From: Candidatus Omnitrophota bacterium
GTDB lineage: Bacteria > Omnitrophota > Omnitrophia > Omnitrophales > Aquincolibacteriaceae
NCBI GenBank assembly: GCA_016930235.1
Contig: JAFGHI010000021.1
Coordinates: forward strand, 1-56,809
Length of the DNA: 56,809 nt
Direction: 5' to 3'
Under the pieces are notes generated by a model. That model worked only from the letters and a program-made list of their open reading frames with translations, was not told the DNA's origin and did no database searches. The position numbers were made by a program, and so were the translations under genes. Below are positions 15,513-27,699 of the stretch, in pieces (position 1 is the first letter of the stretch; every line of letters begins with the position of its first letter).

Positions 15513-16340
15513 ATGAATCCGGAAGTGAGTGTGATTATTCCCACGTATAACCGTGCCGAGACACTACCGCGGGCGATAAGATCCGTTCTCGCTCAGGAAG
15601 GTGTCCCCTTTGAATTGATTGTGGTCGATGACGGCTCGAGCGACAATACCCGGGAGATGATTCAAAAGGACTTCCCTTCCGTCACTTACCTTTACCAGGA
15701 CAACAAGGGCCCCGCCGCCGCACGAAATCTAGGCGTGAAAAATGCCAAGGGGCGCTGGATTGCTTTCCTGGATTCCGACGACGAATGGCTCCCCGGAAAA
15801 CTCGAAATTCAACTTGGCTTTTTCCGTCAGCATCCCGAATACCGGATCGCCCAGACCGAAGAGATCTGGATCCGAAACGGCGAGCGCGTCAATCCCATGA
15901 AAAAACACCAAAAATCCGGAGGACGGATCTTCGAAAAATGTCTTCCCCTCTGCGTTATCAGCCCCTCCGCCGTCATGATGGAGCGCGACCTTTTCGAAGA
16001 AACGGGCGGATTTGATGAATCGTATCCGGCCTGCGAAGACTACGAACTTTGGCTTCGGATCAGCGTCCGTCACCCTGTGGGTCTCATCCATCAACCGATG
16101 ATCAAAAAATACGGCGGCCACGAATCCCAACGCTCCCGCGAGTTCGAAGCGATGGACCGATTCCGGATCCACGCCCTCGCAAAAATCCTGGGAAGCGGGA
16201 CCTTGGACAATCTCCAGCACCAAGCGGCCCTCAAAACGCTCAAAATGAAATCCGAAATTTTTCTGGTAGGCGCCCAAAAAAGATCAAAATTCGAGGAAGC
16301 GGAAAAAATCCGGCGTCTGGTCAAAGAATTTTTAGGCTGA
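15513..16340 (+). CDS. Family 2 glycosyltransferase
   Basis: A 275-aa cytosolic GT-A enzyme that would transfer a sugar from a nucleotide-sugar to an acceptor, probably in surface polysaccharide or lipopolysaccharide synthesis. N-terminal VSVIIPTYNRAETLPRAIRS, VVDDGSSDNT, KGPAAARNLG and the metal-binding FLDSDDEW are classical. Residue pair ED in YPACEDYELWLRIS matches the usual catalytic ED/WxxR region. It is isolated, flanked by unrelated genes, and no other polysaccharide genes are near. The acceptor and donor cannot be inferred. Confidence 0.93.
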   Translation: MNPEVSVIIPTYNRAETLPRAIRSVLAQEGVPFELIVVDDGSSDNTREMIQKDFPSVTYLYQDNKGPAAARNLGVKNAKGRWIAFLDSDDEWLPGKLEIQLGFFRQHPEYRIAQTEEIWIRNGERVNPMKKHQKSGGRIFEKCLPLCVISPSAVMMERDLFEETGGFDESYPACEDYELWLRISVRHPVGLIHQPMIKKYGGHESQRSREFEAMDRFRIHALAKILGSGTLDNLQHQAALKTLKMKSEIFLVGAQKRSKFEEAEKIRRLVKEFLG

Positions 16341-16357
16341 GCATTCGGGAAGAAAAA

Positions 16358-17563
16358 TCAGCTGGTGAGGGGAATTTTTTCAACCGTGGCTTCTTGAGTT
16401 TCGCGACTTTCGGCATTCTTGATCTGGACCAACTTGTCATCGATTTTTTTACGGACACTCGCAAGCTCGAGTTTTGCATGCCGGAGTTCCCTGGAAAACT
16501 GGTCTTTTAATTCCTCCATTTTTCCCCGGGCCACTTCTTCGACATCCAGCAGGGCCGCGCAAATCAGGAACCGTTGATTTTCCTTTTCGAGTTTCTTATA
16601 GACACCGTTGGCCCGTTTGTAATCCTCCTCCACCTTCCTGAGATCCGTCTCCGAAGGCTTCTTGCGGGCAATCAAACTCACGGTTTCATGTGCGCACTCG
16701 GCAATTTCATGCGAGCGGACACCGACCCGGTGAGAAATCCGGTTCAGCCAGAAGGAAAAACGCGCCGGGACATAAGACTCCTTAAAACGGACAAGGATAT
16801 CTTCGTGGCGCTCCAGTCTTCCGCTGACAATCTCCGACTCGAGTGCCATCAGATGACGGACCGGCCCTTCACGAAGGATCCTCCCTACCAGGAGAGCGAA
16901 CGCCATCAAGGACATCCAAAAAAGCCCGGTCACACGGAGATGCTCCATGAAGACGGGGCTTCCGACCGCGGTGATTTCCCAATAAGCCGCCACCAAGAAA
17001 ATGAACAACGCGGAGTGAACCCCGAAAAGGACGGGGACCACTTTCTTTCCTTTCTCGAGGACCTTGATCACAGCTTGGGGGAAGAAAGCAAACCCAACCA
17101 AAGAAAAAAGAAATAAGACAACATAGAGAAGGGAAACGGCAAAACATGCCCACATCATAAAAACAAAATAACCCGAGACCCGCAAGGACCCCGCAGCCTG
17201 AAGCACCTGAATGTTCAGCGCGAGCGGAATCGCCGTTGTCACCAGCAACGCCAGCGTGACAAAGACAAGACTCGTAAAATCCCGAAGACCCAAAAGCCGC
17301 GCAATGGGTTTTTCCCCCCGCTGAAGAAGGCCCGGAAGATAAACCCCAAGCAGCAGGATCAAATGAAAGAGGACCATGAAAAGGACCTTGGACCCGAAAA
17401 GAAAAGTACGGCTTCCGGCCTCGCGGACAATATCAAGGGCAAAACCAAAACTGACGAGCCCCATCAAAGCGATCCCCCAGTTTTGGACCTTTCCGGCCGT
17501 GTCCAGCGAAACTTCGGATTTGATTTTGGATGAGAGAAATTCAAGCCACCGGTTTTTTTCCAT
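16358..17563 (-). CDS. Multi-pass membrane protein with C-terminal coiled coil
   Basis: I do not recognise this 401-aa protein. The first about 245 residues contain six or seven membrane helices. After a short basic turn (REGPVRHLM) the remainder is cytosolic and helical, with long heptad-like stretches (residues about 300-385) rich in Lys and Glu. I chose the ATG at 17563; the longer frame upstream is a phenylalanine-rich run without a ribosome site. A TATAAT box ends 10 bases before that ATG. It is convergent with the glycosyltransferase gene and is followed by nothing on its own strand until fchA. Confidence 0.75.
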   Translation of the reverse strand: MEKNRWLEFLSSKIKSEVSLDTAGKVQNWGIALMGLVSFGFALDIVREAGSRTFLFGSKVLFMVLFHLILLLGVYLPGLLQRGEKPIARLLGLRDFTSLVFVTLALLVTTAIPLALNIQVLQAAGSLRVSGYFVFMMWACFAVSLLYVVLFLFSLVGFAFFPQAVIKVLEKGKKVVPVLFGVHSALFIFLVAAYWEITAVGSPVFMEHLRVTGLFWMSLMAFALLVGRILREGPVRHLMALESEIVSGRLERHEDILVRFKESYVPARFSFWLNRISHRVGVRSHEIAECAHETVSLIARKKPSETDLRKVEEDYKRANGVYKKLEKENQRFLICAALLDVEEVARGKMEELKDQFSRELRHAKLELASVRKKIDDKLVQIKNAESRETQEATVEKIPLTS

Positions 17564-17683
17564 GACGGCTGCTATTATAAAAGGAAGTCCGGCATGTGGA
17601 AAGAAGAAAAACGAAAGGCCCGCAGAAAAGACAGGCCCCTTGTTCAATGAGTTCCTTTGAAATTTTCCCTGCGCCTTTCGCCT

Positions 17684-18040
17684 TTAAAGTTTCCAGGTCT
17701 GGACAGGGATAAAGGCAATCAACACAAAAAGCAGCACCACCCAGAAAATCACGGCATAAAGAAGCAGCCCGAGGGGGCCTGTGCTTTTGCCGAGGGTGGG
17801 CTTGCGCTGAGCCGGCTGAAGCATCGCCGAAACCCTTTTTTCCAAGATTTGAACGCGGTGAAGGTAATCGTGAAGCTTAAAAATACTTGAGAAAATCAGA
17901 AAGGCCAACCCGATATCCCGGTACATCAAGGTCGGTTGGTAAAAATGGTAAACGACAATGCATCCTAACGCTGTGACCAGGCAAAACGTCGAAGCGAGTG
18001 ATAATAACATAAAAAGCCGGCTGTCGGATTCTCGATACAT
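17684..18040 (-). CDS. Small membrane protein with three TM helices
   Basis: A 118-aa protein with helices at about residues 8-30, 40-55 and 90-112 and a short charged loop (RVQILEKRVSAML) between the second and third. AGGAGAG precedes the ATG by five bases. It ends 121 bases before the start of the larger membrane protein at 17563, on the same strand, so the two may be co-transcribed. No family is recognised. Confidence 0.7.
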   Translation of the reverse strand: MYRESDSRLFMLLSLASTFCLVTALGCIVVYHFYQPTLMYRDIGLAFLIFSSIFKLHDYLHRVQILEKRVSAMLQPAQRKPTLGKSTGPLGLLLYAVIFWVVLLFVLIAFIPVQTWKL

Positions 18041-18230
18041 GGTGACTCTCCTCTTCCTTTTATAGGTAGACTGGTCTTTTTTCTGTTTTTTTATTATCGG
18101 CCATTCACCGCAAGTAGATTAGTGAAAAATCGAAAGACGCCCCGGCTCCCTGGCCGTTCGAACCCGGCTTCCGGTGAAGATTCTTCGTGCAATCTCGGCG
18201 CAACTACATAAAATAGAAGGTGTTAAGCCC

Positions 18231-18932
18231 ATGAAGATATTATCCCTTGAAACCTCAAGCCCTGTCTTAAGCGTAGCCTTAAAAAATGAGACAAACCCTG
18301 TGCGCCAGAAGACCTGCGAGGGTTACCGCGAGCATGTCGAAAATATGCTTGTCCTAATCCATTCCCTCCTTCAAGACGAGCGGCTTTCCTTAAAAGAGAT
18401 CGATACCTTTTTGATCGGACGGGGTCCCGGATCCTTTACGGGACTGCGGGTCGGTTTTGCGACACTCAAAGGATTCCTGGCTTATGAAAAAAGGAATTGC
18501 TACGGGGCCTTAAGTTTGGATATGATTGCCGCAGGCATTGATGCCGAAGAAGGCAGCTTCCTCGGCATTTGCCTGGATGCCAGGCGGGGGAAAATTTACA
18601 GCCGTTTTTACGAGAGGAAGAAAGACGCATGGCAGGCGGTGAGTGAGCCCGGGGTTCTTTTGCCCGAAGAAGTCGCGAGCCGTTTGCCGCAGGAATCGCA
18701 TCTCGCGGGCGACGCACTCCTGAAGTTCCGCCATGAATTCGAACGGGATCCCGGAAGAAAAAAGATTCATTTCCTGCCGGAATCCTGCTGGTATCCAAGT
18801 GCGGCTCAAATGATTTCATGTTTTTTAAATGACGGCCGCCATGATCTTTTGAAACCGTTGACGGAACCGAAAGATTTTGTTCCGTTATATTTCCGCTTGT
18901 CGGAAGCCGAGGAAAGAAAACAACCGTTATGA
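18231..18932 (+). CDS. tsaB: tRNA threonylcarbamoyladenosine biosynthesis protein TsaB
   Basis: TsaB is the inactive ASKHA-fold partner that activates TsaD in forming N6-threonylcarbamoyladenosine at position 37 of ANN-decoding tRNAs. Evidence: N-terminal MKILSLETSSPVLSVALK, the highly conserved GRGPGSFTGLRVGFATLKG, and ICLDARRGKIYSRFY. The length of 233 aa is typical. ATG 18231 was chosen over an upstream in-frame ATG at 18174, which would add 19 residues before the first strand. Its stop overlaps the start of alr as ATGA. Confidence 0.95.
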   Translation: MKILSLETSSPVLSVALKNETNPVRQKTCEGYREHVENMLVLIHSLLQDERLSLKEIDTFLIGRGPGSFTGLRVGFATLKGFLAYEKRNCYGALSLDMIAAGIDAEEGSFLGICLDARRGKIYSRFYERKKDAWQAVSEPGVLLPEEVASRLPQESHLAGDALLKFRHEFERDPGRKKIHFLPESCWYPSAAQMISCFLNDGRHDLLKPLTEPKDFVPLYFRLSEAEERKQPL

Positions 18933-20065
18933 CGATCACCCTCCCGACCTCACGTTTGATGGAACATGGAACCTGGCTCGAAATCCGCCTGGACCATCTC
19001 CGCTACAATTTGAAAGCGGTCGAGAAAGCATCGGGACGAAAAAATGAAGTCCTTGCAGTCGTCAAGGCCAACGCCTACGGACACGGTCTTTTGGAAACCG
19101 CCAAGACCTTGGACGGTCAAGTCCGCTATTTGGGCGTCTCCAGTTTACTTGAAGCCCTGGATTTGAAGGAACACGGGATCGCAACACCGGTCTTTCTTTT
19201 CGGAAGGCTCACACCGGCAGAACTTCCGATAGCTTTGGCGGAAGAAATAACTTTAAGCGTTTCAAGTTATGAGGAGGCCGAAGAGTTGGCTTCGATCTCT
19301 CAATCCCTAAAGCGCCTGACCAAGATCCATATCAAAGTGGATACCGGCATGGGGCGCCTCGGGATCCCTGTCCTGCAAGCATCGGGAACCATCGAAAAAA
19401 TCCATGAGCTCCCGAGTCTCGTCCCGGAAGGAATTTATACCCATTTCCCCTCGGCAGAATCCGATCAACCGTTTACGGAAGAACAACTTCAACGATTTGC
19501 CTTTTTACTGGAAGACCTCGGGAAAAAAGGCATCCATTTCGTTTACCGTCACGCGGCCAACAGCGCCGGCAGCCTGAAGATCCGGACACCGGTCCTCAAT
19601 CTTATTCGTCCGGGCTTAATGCTTTACGGCCTTTATTCAGACGAATCACTCAGAAAAGACGTCCAAGTCAAACCCATCTTAAGTCTCAAGAGCCGGATTA
19701 TTCTTCTCAAAAAATTGACGCCCGGGCAATCGGTCGGTTACGGTAGAACTTATATCGCCAAAACCCATACCCTCATCGCAACCCTGCCGGTCGGATATAG
19801 CCACGGCTACCCGTACAGCGCTTTTCAGAAAGCACAAGTCCTATACAAAGGAAAACGTTATCCCCTGGCCGGCCGCATTTCGATGGACTACTTATCTTTT
19901 GATTTAGGACCCGATTCCGCCAAAATCGGCGACGAAGTCACCTTGATCGGCCCCGACGGCAAAGAAGAAATCCGGACCGAAGAAGTCGCCGGCTGGGCCG
20001 GGACGATTCCTTATGAAATCGTCACACGACTGACTTCAAAACTTCCGCGCTATTACCGTTCCTGA
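18929..20065 (+). CDS. alr: Alanine racemase
   Basis: Alr interconverts L- and D-alanine for peptidoglycan. The PLP lysine is in VLAVVKANAYGHG near residue 46; KVDTGMGRLGI, HAANSAGSL, IRPGLMLYG, the catalytic Tyr in SVGYGRTY, LPVGYSHGYP and GRISMDYLSFD follow. The length of 378 aa is typical. It starts inside the tsaB stop codon (ATGA at 18929-18932), so translation is coupled. It heads a run with birA and coaX. Confidence 0.96.
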   Translation: MTITLPTSRLMEHGTWLEIRLDHLRYNLKAVEKASGRKNEVLAVVKANAYGHGLLETAKTLDGQVRYLGVSSLLEALDLKEHGIATPVFLFGRLTPAELPIALAEEITLSVSSYEEAEELASISQSLKRLTKIHIKVDTGMGRLGIPVLQASGTIEKIHELPSLVPEGIYTHFPSAESDQPFTEEQLQRFAFLLEDLGKKGIHFVYRHAANSAGSLKIRTPVLNLIRPGLMLYGLYSDESLRKDVQVKPILSLKSRIILLKKLTPGQSVGYGRTYIAKTHTLIATLPVGYSHGYPYSAFQKAQVLYKGKRYPLAGRISMDYLSFDLGPDSAKIGDEVTLIGPDGKEEIRTEEVAGWAGTIPYEIVTRLTSKLPRYYRS

Positions 20066-20077
20066 CGCCGAACGATC

Positions 20078-20630
20078 ATGAAGAACAAAAAACAACTTTT
20101 CAGTTTTAAAATCTTACATTTCCCCGAGACGGCTTCGACCAATACCTTCCTGAGGAAATTATCCGATGAGGGCGCCAAAGAAGGTCTTGTCATTAGAACG
20201 GATTTTCAAACCGCCGGCCGCGGAAAACCCGGACGTCCATGGATCTCACCGCGCGGGAAAAATCTTCTTTTCTCACTTTTGCTCCGTCCTCCTGTTCGCG
20301 CAAATCAAGCCCCGATCCTCACTCAGATTGCCTGCCGCTCGGTCGTTACTCTTCTTGAAGCTAAATTCAATATTTCTGCTTCCATCAAGCGCCCTAATGA
20401 TGTTCTTGTAAACGGGAAGAAGATTTGCGGCGTCCTCACCGAAATGGTCACTTCCGGATCGGGCCATGTCGATTCTGTCATTATCGGTATAGGTCTCAAT
20501 GTCAATTCCCCTGATTCGGAGCTGCCTCCCATGGCAACTTCAATCACCCAAATCACGGGAAAAATGCACTCGCGCGGATCTTTACTTAAAGCCTTGCTTA
20601 ACCAACTTAGACATGATATTAAAGGCCTCT

Positions 20631-20647
<17 letters not shown>
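20078..20647 (+). CDS. birA: Biotin-[acetyl-CoA carboxylase] ligase, C-terminally short
   Basis: BirA activates biotin as biotinyl-AMP and attaches it to the carboxylase carrier lysine. The catalytic core is present: ETASTNTFL, the AMP loop FQTAGRGKPGRPW, LLFSLLLRP, IKRPNDVLVNGKKICGVL and VIIGIGLNVN. There is no N-terminal HTH, so it is not a repressor type. At 189 aa it lacks the roughly 50-residue C-terminal SH3-like domain found in most BirA proteins; the frame stops at TGA within the first codons of coaX, with a 17-base overlap. It may still function, as compact ligases exist, but loss by recombination with coaX is possible. Confidence 0.88.
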
Positions 20648-23167
<2,520 letters not shown>

Positions 23168-23187
23168 ACCGCTTTTTAAACGGCGGC

Positions 23188-23206
23188 GTTGCCCGACCGG
23201 GTAACA
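23188..23206 (+). other. Small stem-loop between groL and groS
   Basis: GTTGCCCGACCGGGTAAC can fold into an 8-base stem with one G-T pair. It lacks a following T-run. It may tune the groL/groS message ratio or mark a processing site, but it is not a terminator. Confidence 0.35.
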
Positions 23207-23257
23207 CCGCAACTGAAATAAAACCAATATTCAACTTTTTTAGAGGAGGAAGTGAAA

Positions 23258-23548
23258 ATGAAGATTAAACCGTTAGGCGATAAAATTCTCGTTGAAGTTT
23301 TGGAAGCCGAAGAAAAAACGAAGGGCGGGATCATTCTCCCTGATACGGCCAAGGAAGAAAAGACCGAAGGCAAGGTCGTTTCAGCCGGCCCGGGGAAAAC
23401 CCTTGAATCCGGTAAAGTCCAGCCGCTTGAAGTCAAGAAGGGCGACCGTATCATTTTCGGCAAGTACGCGGGGGATGAAATCCTGATTGACGGGAAAAAA
23501 CATAAAATCCTGAAAGAAAGCGAAATTCTTGCCGTTTATGAATCCTAA
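23258..23548 (+). CDS. groS: Co-chaperonin GroES
   Basis: The 10-kDa lid of the GroEL chamber. MKIKPLGDKILVEVLEAEEK is the conserved first strand; TKGGIILPDTAKEK-like residues form the mobile loop that docks on GroEL; GDRIIFGKYAGDEILIDG is the roof/strand region. The length is 96 aa. ATG 23258 has AGGAGG eight bases before it; an upstream in-frame GTG is too close to that site. It lies between two groL genes. Confidence 0.98.
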   Translation: MKIKPLGDKILVEVLEAEEKTKGGIILPDTAKEEKTEGKVVSAGPGKTLESGKVQPLEVKKGDRIIFGKYAGDEILIDGKKHKILKESEILAVYES

Positions 23549-23583
23549 TCGCGGGCAAATAAAATCTCAAAAAGGAGTTCAAC

Positions 23584-25209
23584 ATGGCTAAACAATTATC
23601 TTATTCGGAAGAGGCGCGCCGGAAGCTTAAGCGCGGTGTCGACGTGCTGGCCCGGGCCGTCAGTGTGACTTTAGGTCCGCGCGGACGCAATGTCGTCATT
23701 GACCGCAAGTTCGGTGCACCCACGATCACCAAAGACGGTGTGACGGTTGCCAAGGAAGTGGACCTGAAAGACCCTTATGAAAATATGGGCGCTCAAATGG
23801 TCCGGGAAGTCTCGGAAAAGACTTCCGATCAGGCCGGTGACGGGACCACCACGGCCACGGTCCTTGCCCATTCGATGATCACCGAGGGCTTAAAGAACGT
23901 GACCTCGGGCGCCAATCCGATGGCCTTGAAGCGTGGGATCGATCAGGCCGTCGAAAAAGTGGTGGACAATATCAAGAAGCTTTCCAAGGCCGTGAAAGGC
24001 AAAGAAGACATCAAGGCCGTGGGCACAATCTCCGCCAATGGAGATACAACGGTCGGTGAAATGCTTGCCAACGCTATTGAGAAAGTCGGCAAAGACGGCG
24101 TCATCACCGTGGATGAATCCAATACCATGAAAACAGAGATGGATCTCGTGGACGGGATGCAGTTTGACCGGGGATATATTTCTCCTTATTTCATCACGGA
24201 TGCCGAACGGATGGAAACGGTCTTGAAGGAACCTTACATCCTCATTTACGAAAAAAAGATCACCTCCATCAAAGAGATGATCCCTCTTTTGGAAAAAGTC
24301 GCGAGGCTTGCCAAACCGCTTCTTTTGATTGCCGAAGACATCGAAGGCGAAGCCCTCGCAACTTTGGTGGTCAATAAGATCCGCGGGGTCCTGAATGTCG
24401 CTGCCATCAAAGCACCGGGTTTCGGCGACCGCCGCAAGCAGATGATGGAAGACATTGCCATCCTCACCAAAGGAAAATTTATCTCCGAGGATCTCGGATT
24501 TAACCTTGAGAATGCGGATATCAACATGCTCGGAACTGCCAAGAGGGTTGTGATCGATAAAGACAACACTACTCTTGTCGGCGGGGCCGGTTCTCAAAAA
24601 GACATCAAAGGCCGCTGCGATCAGATCCGTGCCCAGATCGATAAATCGGATTCCGATTACGACAAGGAAAAATTGCAGGAACGCCTGGCCAAACTTTCGG
24701 GCGGTGTGGCCGTCATTAAAGTCGGGGCCGCAACGGAAGTGGAAATGAAGGAAAAGAAGGCCCGCATGGAAGATGCGCTTCATGCCACACGCGCAGCCGT
24801 GGAAGAAGGCATTGTCCCGGGGGGCGGCGTCTCTTTCCTGCGTTCGATCGCAGTGCTTGACGGTTTAAAAATCGAAGGCGATGAAGCGACCGGTGTTCAT
24901 ATTGTCCGCCGGGCGCTTGAAGAACCGACTCGCAAGATCGCGCAGAATGCCGGGTTTGACGGTTCTGTCGTTGTCAAAAAGGTCCTTGAAAGTAAAGGCG
25001 CCTTTGGATTTAACGGTGAGACCGGAGACTACGAAGACCTCGTGGAGGCCGGTGTCATCGATCCGACCAAGGTCGTACGCTGTGCGATCGAAAATGCAGG
25101 CAGTATTGCCGGCCTTTTCCTCACCACGGAATGCGCCGTTTCGGATAAACCGAAGAAAGAAAAGGAAGAGGACTCGAAGCCTTCCAATTACGCAGGGAAC
25201 ATCACTTAA
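23584..25209 (+). CDS. groL: Chaperonin GroEL, copy 2, lacking the GGM tail
   Basis: A second full-length GroEL (541 aa) with an intact ATPase loop ([13 protein letters not shown]), [17 protein letters not shown] and [13 protein letters not shown]. It differs from copy 1 in its C-terminus, which ends [10 protein letters not shown] after a charged stretch and has no Gly-Gly-Met repeat. The tail normally lines the cavity floor, so a specialised client range is likely. It follows groS by 35 bases, has an AAAGGAG site, and is transcribed with copy 1 and groS. Confidence 0.97.
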   Translation: MAKQLSYSEEARRKLKRGVDVLARAVSVTLGPRGRNVVIDRKFGAPTITKDGVTVAKEVDLKDPYENMGAQMVREVSEKTSDQAGDGTTTATVLAHSMITEGLKNVTSGANPMALKRGIDQAVEKVVDNIKKLSKAVKGKEDIKAVGTISANGDTTVGEMLANAIEKVGKDGVITVDESNTMKTEMDLVDGMQFDRGYISPYFITDAERMETVLKEPYILIYEKKITSIKEMIPLLEKVARLAKPLLLIAEDIEGEALATLVVNKIRGVLNVAAIKAPGFGDRRKQMMEDIAILTKGKFISEDLGFNLENADINMLGTAKRVVIDKDNTTLVGGAGSQKDIKGRCDQIRAQIDKSDSDYDKEKLQERLAKLSGGVAVIKVGAATEVEMKEKKARMEDALHATRAAVEEGIVPGGGVSFLRSIAVLDGLKIEGDEATGVHIVRRALEEPTRKIAQNAGFDGSVVVKKVLESKGAFGFNGETGDYEDLVEAGVIDPTKVVRCAIENAGSIAGLFLTTECAVSDKPKKEKEEDSKPSNYAGNIT

Positions 25210-25223
25210 GTCATTTAACGGAC

Positions 25224-25261
25224 AAAAAAAGGCCGGATTTAAAAAATCCGGCCTTTTTTTT
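25224..25261 (+). terminator. Strong intrinsic terminator after the groE operon
   Basis: GGCCGGATTT pairs with AATCCGGCC across a short A-rich loop, followed by eight T. A-run on the 5' side makes it bidirectional, so it also ends the YHS gene coming from the other side. Confidence 0.93.
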
Positions 25262-25272
25262 ATCTTCCCGAA

Positions 25273-25713
25273 TCAGACCTTTTTCCAAAGCTCGTCCGCA
25301 ATCTCAATCATCTTGTCCCGGTCCTGCAACCAAAGCTGATGCACCGCCGGACTGCAATTAAGATAAAGTTTACCCTGATAAATCACCCAAGCCTCGGGAT
25401 TGGCCTTGGAAAGCCTTCCCTGGGATAAGGCCCAAGCACAAAAACCGCCGTATTGCGGCAGATAAGCTTGCGGATCTTCTTTGAACAGATCCAAATGCTC
25501 CTGGCTCGTAAAATACCACTGGGCTCCGCCCCAGTGGAATGTATAATCGCCGGATCCTTTCATCGGTTTTTCATCTTTAAAATAAGCTACGGGATCATAG
25601 CCGAAGATGGCCGCATTCCGATCGTCTTTGCTGACAGGGCTGGCGGCCAAAACCAGGGGTTCGCACCCAAGTAAACTGAAACATAAAAAAAACCAAAGGC
25701 TTCCTCGAAACAT
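25273..25713 (-). CDS. YHS-domain lipoprotein
   Basis: A 146-aa exported protein. Its signal peptide ends in the lipobox SLLGC, so it is predicted to be a lipoprotein with mature Cys near residue 18. The remainder is a YHS domain: AIFGYDPVAYF, the aromatic-rich HWGGAQWYFTSQEHLDLF, DPQAYLPQYGGFCAWA. YHS domains occur in metal-handling and oxidoreductase-associated proteins; here the two Cys residues (GGFCAW and LNCSPAV) could bind metal. AAGGAGG precedes ATG 25713. It is convergent with the groE operon. Confidence 0.85.
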   Translation of the reverse strand: MFRGSLWFFLCFSLLGCEPLVLAASPVSKDDRNAAIFGYDPVAYFKDEKPMKGSGDYTFHWGGAQWYFTSQEHLDLFKEDPQAYLPQYGGFCAWALSQGRLSKANPEAWVIYQGKLYLNCSPAVHQLWLQDRDKMIEIADELWKKV

Positions 25714-25836
25714 AGCCACCTCCTTCACACGTTCATCTCATTCTATTCCTTTTGACCGCTTAATAAAGAAAAAAAACGGGATGAAAAGATCGATCATCCC
25801 GTTTCCCGGCAAAGAATCCTTCCTGAACGTCTTAGG

Positions 25837-26178
25837 TTAAATGGCCTTTCCGCCGGATTCCTCCGTGCGGATACGGATACACTGCTCAAGCGGCATCACG
25901 AAAATTTTCCCGTCTCCGATTTTGCCGCTGTTATGCTTGGCCGATTTCAAGATGGCCTTACATGCAATCTCGACAAACTCATCATTGCACGCAATTTCTA
26001 ATCGAACCTTGGGGATCAAGGTCGGCGCAATCGATTGGCCCCGGTAAATTTCTTCGTCTTCCTGACGCCCGTGACCGCTGACACGGCTCACGGTAATTCT
26101 CGTAATGCCGGCGGAAAAAAGGGCTTCTCTCACTTCATCGACTTTATCCGGCTGAATAACCGCAATCACCAATTTCAT
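25837..26178 (-). CDS. PII signal protein (GlnB/GlnK type) without Tyr51
   Basis: A 113-aa trimeric PII sensor of ATP/ADP and 2-oxoglutarate that would gate AmtB. MKLVIAVIQPDKVDEVREAL and GKIGDGKIFV are the two signature regions. In the T-loop, GRQEDEEIYRGQSIAPTLIP, the tyrosine corresponding to uridylylated Tyr51 is Ile (YRGQSI instead of YRGAEY), and the loop is one residue shorter. Only the residue equivalent to Tyr46 is kept. It follows amtB by 20 bases with GGAGGATATT before the ATG, so it is GlnK-like in context. Regulation by ligand binding alone is expected. Confidence 0.93.
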   Translation of the reverse strand: MKLVIAVIQPDKVDEVREALFSAGITRITVSRVSGHGRQEDEEIYRGQSIAPTLIPKVRLEIACNDEFVEIACKAILKSAKHNSGKIGDGKIFVMPLEQCIRIRTEESGGKAI

Positions 26179-26198
26179 AATATCCTCCGATTCAAAAA

Positions 26199-27530
26199 TT
26201 AATTCATATTCAGTAGCCCGTATCCATGTTCACCGTGAAGACTTTGATCCAACCCCGCCATTTCTTCGCGTACGGGAATCCGGAAACCAAAGACCTTCTC
26301 GACCAAAATGACAAGAACCCAGGAAACAGACACCGTATACAGAATGGTCACCAAAACAGCAATCATCTGAACGCCTAATTGCTGGAAAACCGTCCAGGAA
26401 CCGCCGGCGAGAGCCGCTGCTTCATGAAGCCAGCTTTCACGGATAAAGAAACTCAGAAAAATCGCCCCAAAAATACCTGCGATTCCGTGAATCCCGAAAA
26501 CGTCCAGACTGTCGTCATAGCCCAGTTTATTTTTGACCGCAATGGCAAAATAACAGATCAGGGAGGCACCAAAACCCAAGGCTATTGCGCCAATCGGCTT
26601 GACCACCCCTGCTGCGGGAGTGATCGCCACCAAACCGGCCAAGATACCGCTCGCCACTCCCAAGCTGGTTGCTTTTTTATGTTTGAACGCCTCGATCAAC
26701 ATCCAGGAAAGAGCACCGGCCGCTGCCGCGACTTGTGTTACGGTCAAAGCGCGTGCGGTATCCAATCCACTGGAAACCGAACTGCCTGCATTGAATCCAA
26801 ACCAGCCGACCCAGAGAAGTCCCGCTCCCAAAAGTGTCAGAACCAAATTGTTCGGAAGCATTGCCGTTTTAGGATACCCCCTGCGGCGCCCCAGATAAAA
26901 AGCGCAAACAAGGGCCGTCACCCCGGCTGAAATATGAACGACCGTTCCGCCTGCGAAGTCAATCGCTCCATTCGCCCCCAAATTGAAAAGGAATCCGTCC
27001 TTCGCCCAAACCCAATGGCAAAGCGGGTTATAGACAAGCAAAGACCATAAGGCAATAAATATACAGTACGCCCGGAACCGGACCCTTTCGGCAAAAGCCC
27101 CGGCAATAAGAGCAGGTGTAATAATGGCAAATTTACCCTGAAACATCGCAAAAACATATTCGGGAATCCCGGCATTCATGATCTTATTATCAATACCATT
27201 CAGAAAAAGAAGCGAGGGATTCCAGCCGATCCAACCGCCCAAGGCATTGGGACCAAAACTGAACGCATACCCGCAAACAACCCACAAAACACCGATCACG
27301 GCCATCGCCCCGAAACTATGCATCATCGTTCCCAGGACATTTTTCGTGCGGACAAGTCCGCCGTAGAAAAGCGCCAGTCCCGGAACCATTAAAAGCACTA
27401 GCGCGGTGGACGTCAGCATCCACGCTGTGATTCCCGAATCCACGGCCGGGCCTTCAGCCGCCCAAAGACTCCCAGGTAGAAGGATCATCCACAAAAAAAG
27501 CAATCCTGTTTTCATCCATTTCTTATTCAT
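26199..27530 (-). CDS. amtB: Ammonium transporter
   Basis: A 443-aa trimeric ammonia channel of the inner membrane. A cleavable signal peptide (about residues 1-24, ending LWAAEG) precedes 11 membrane helices. PGLALFYGGLVRTKNVLG, the phenylalanine-gate region, the pore histidines in GGTVVHISAGV and FGIHGIAGIFG, and the cytosolic tail FGFRIPVREEMAGLDQSLHG are all present. It heads an operon with the PII gene 20 bases downstream. A sigma-54-type sequence lies 170 bases upstream. Confidence 0.97.
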   Translation of the reverse strand: MNKKWMKTGLLFLWMILLPGSLWAAEGPAVDSGITAWMLTSTALVLLMVPGLALFYGGLVRTKNVLGTMMHSFGAMAVIGVLWVVCGYAFSFGPNALGGWIGWNPSLLFLNGIDNKIMNAGIPEYVFAMFQGKFAIITPALIAGAFAERVRFRAYCIFIALWSLLVYNPLCHWVWAKDGFLFNLGANGAIDFAGGTVVHISAGVTALVCAFYLGRRRGYPKTAMLPNNLVLTLLGAGLLWVGWFGFNAGSSVSSGLDTARALTVTQVAAAAGALSWMLIEAFKHKKATSLGVASGILAGLVAITPAAGVVKPIGAIALGFGASLICYFAIAVKNKLGYDDSLDVFGIHGIAGIFGAIFLSFFIRESWLHEAAALAGGSWTVFQQLGVQMIAVLVTILYTVSVSWVLVILVEKVFGFRIPVREEMAGLDQSLHGEHGYGLLNMN

Positions 27531-27699
27531 CTTCTATCTCCCTTTCATCTTGAAAAAATAATACCCAAAAAAACGAAATTGCATACGACCCCACAATTTT
27601 GTGGCGACAAATATGTGGGGATATCCATCGCTGCCTAAGAAATCCTGATCGATTCGCTCTTGCCTCCAAGAGAAAACAATCATGATTTAATCTTAATAA

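Noticed and set aside
18140-18172. A TTCGAAC string with a GC-rich flank, like a tRNA T-arm
   Set aside because: The flanking bases do not form a five-base T-stem on either strand, and no acceptor, anticodon or D arm could be found.
23890-24783. Very long antisense open frame opposite the second groL
   Set aside because: It is a shadow frame of a conserved high-GC3 gene with no start signal or family resemblance.
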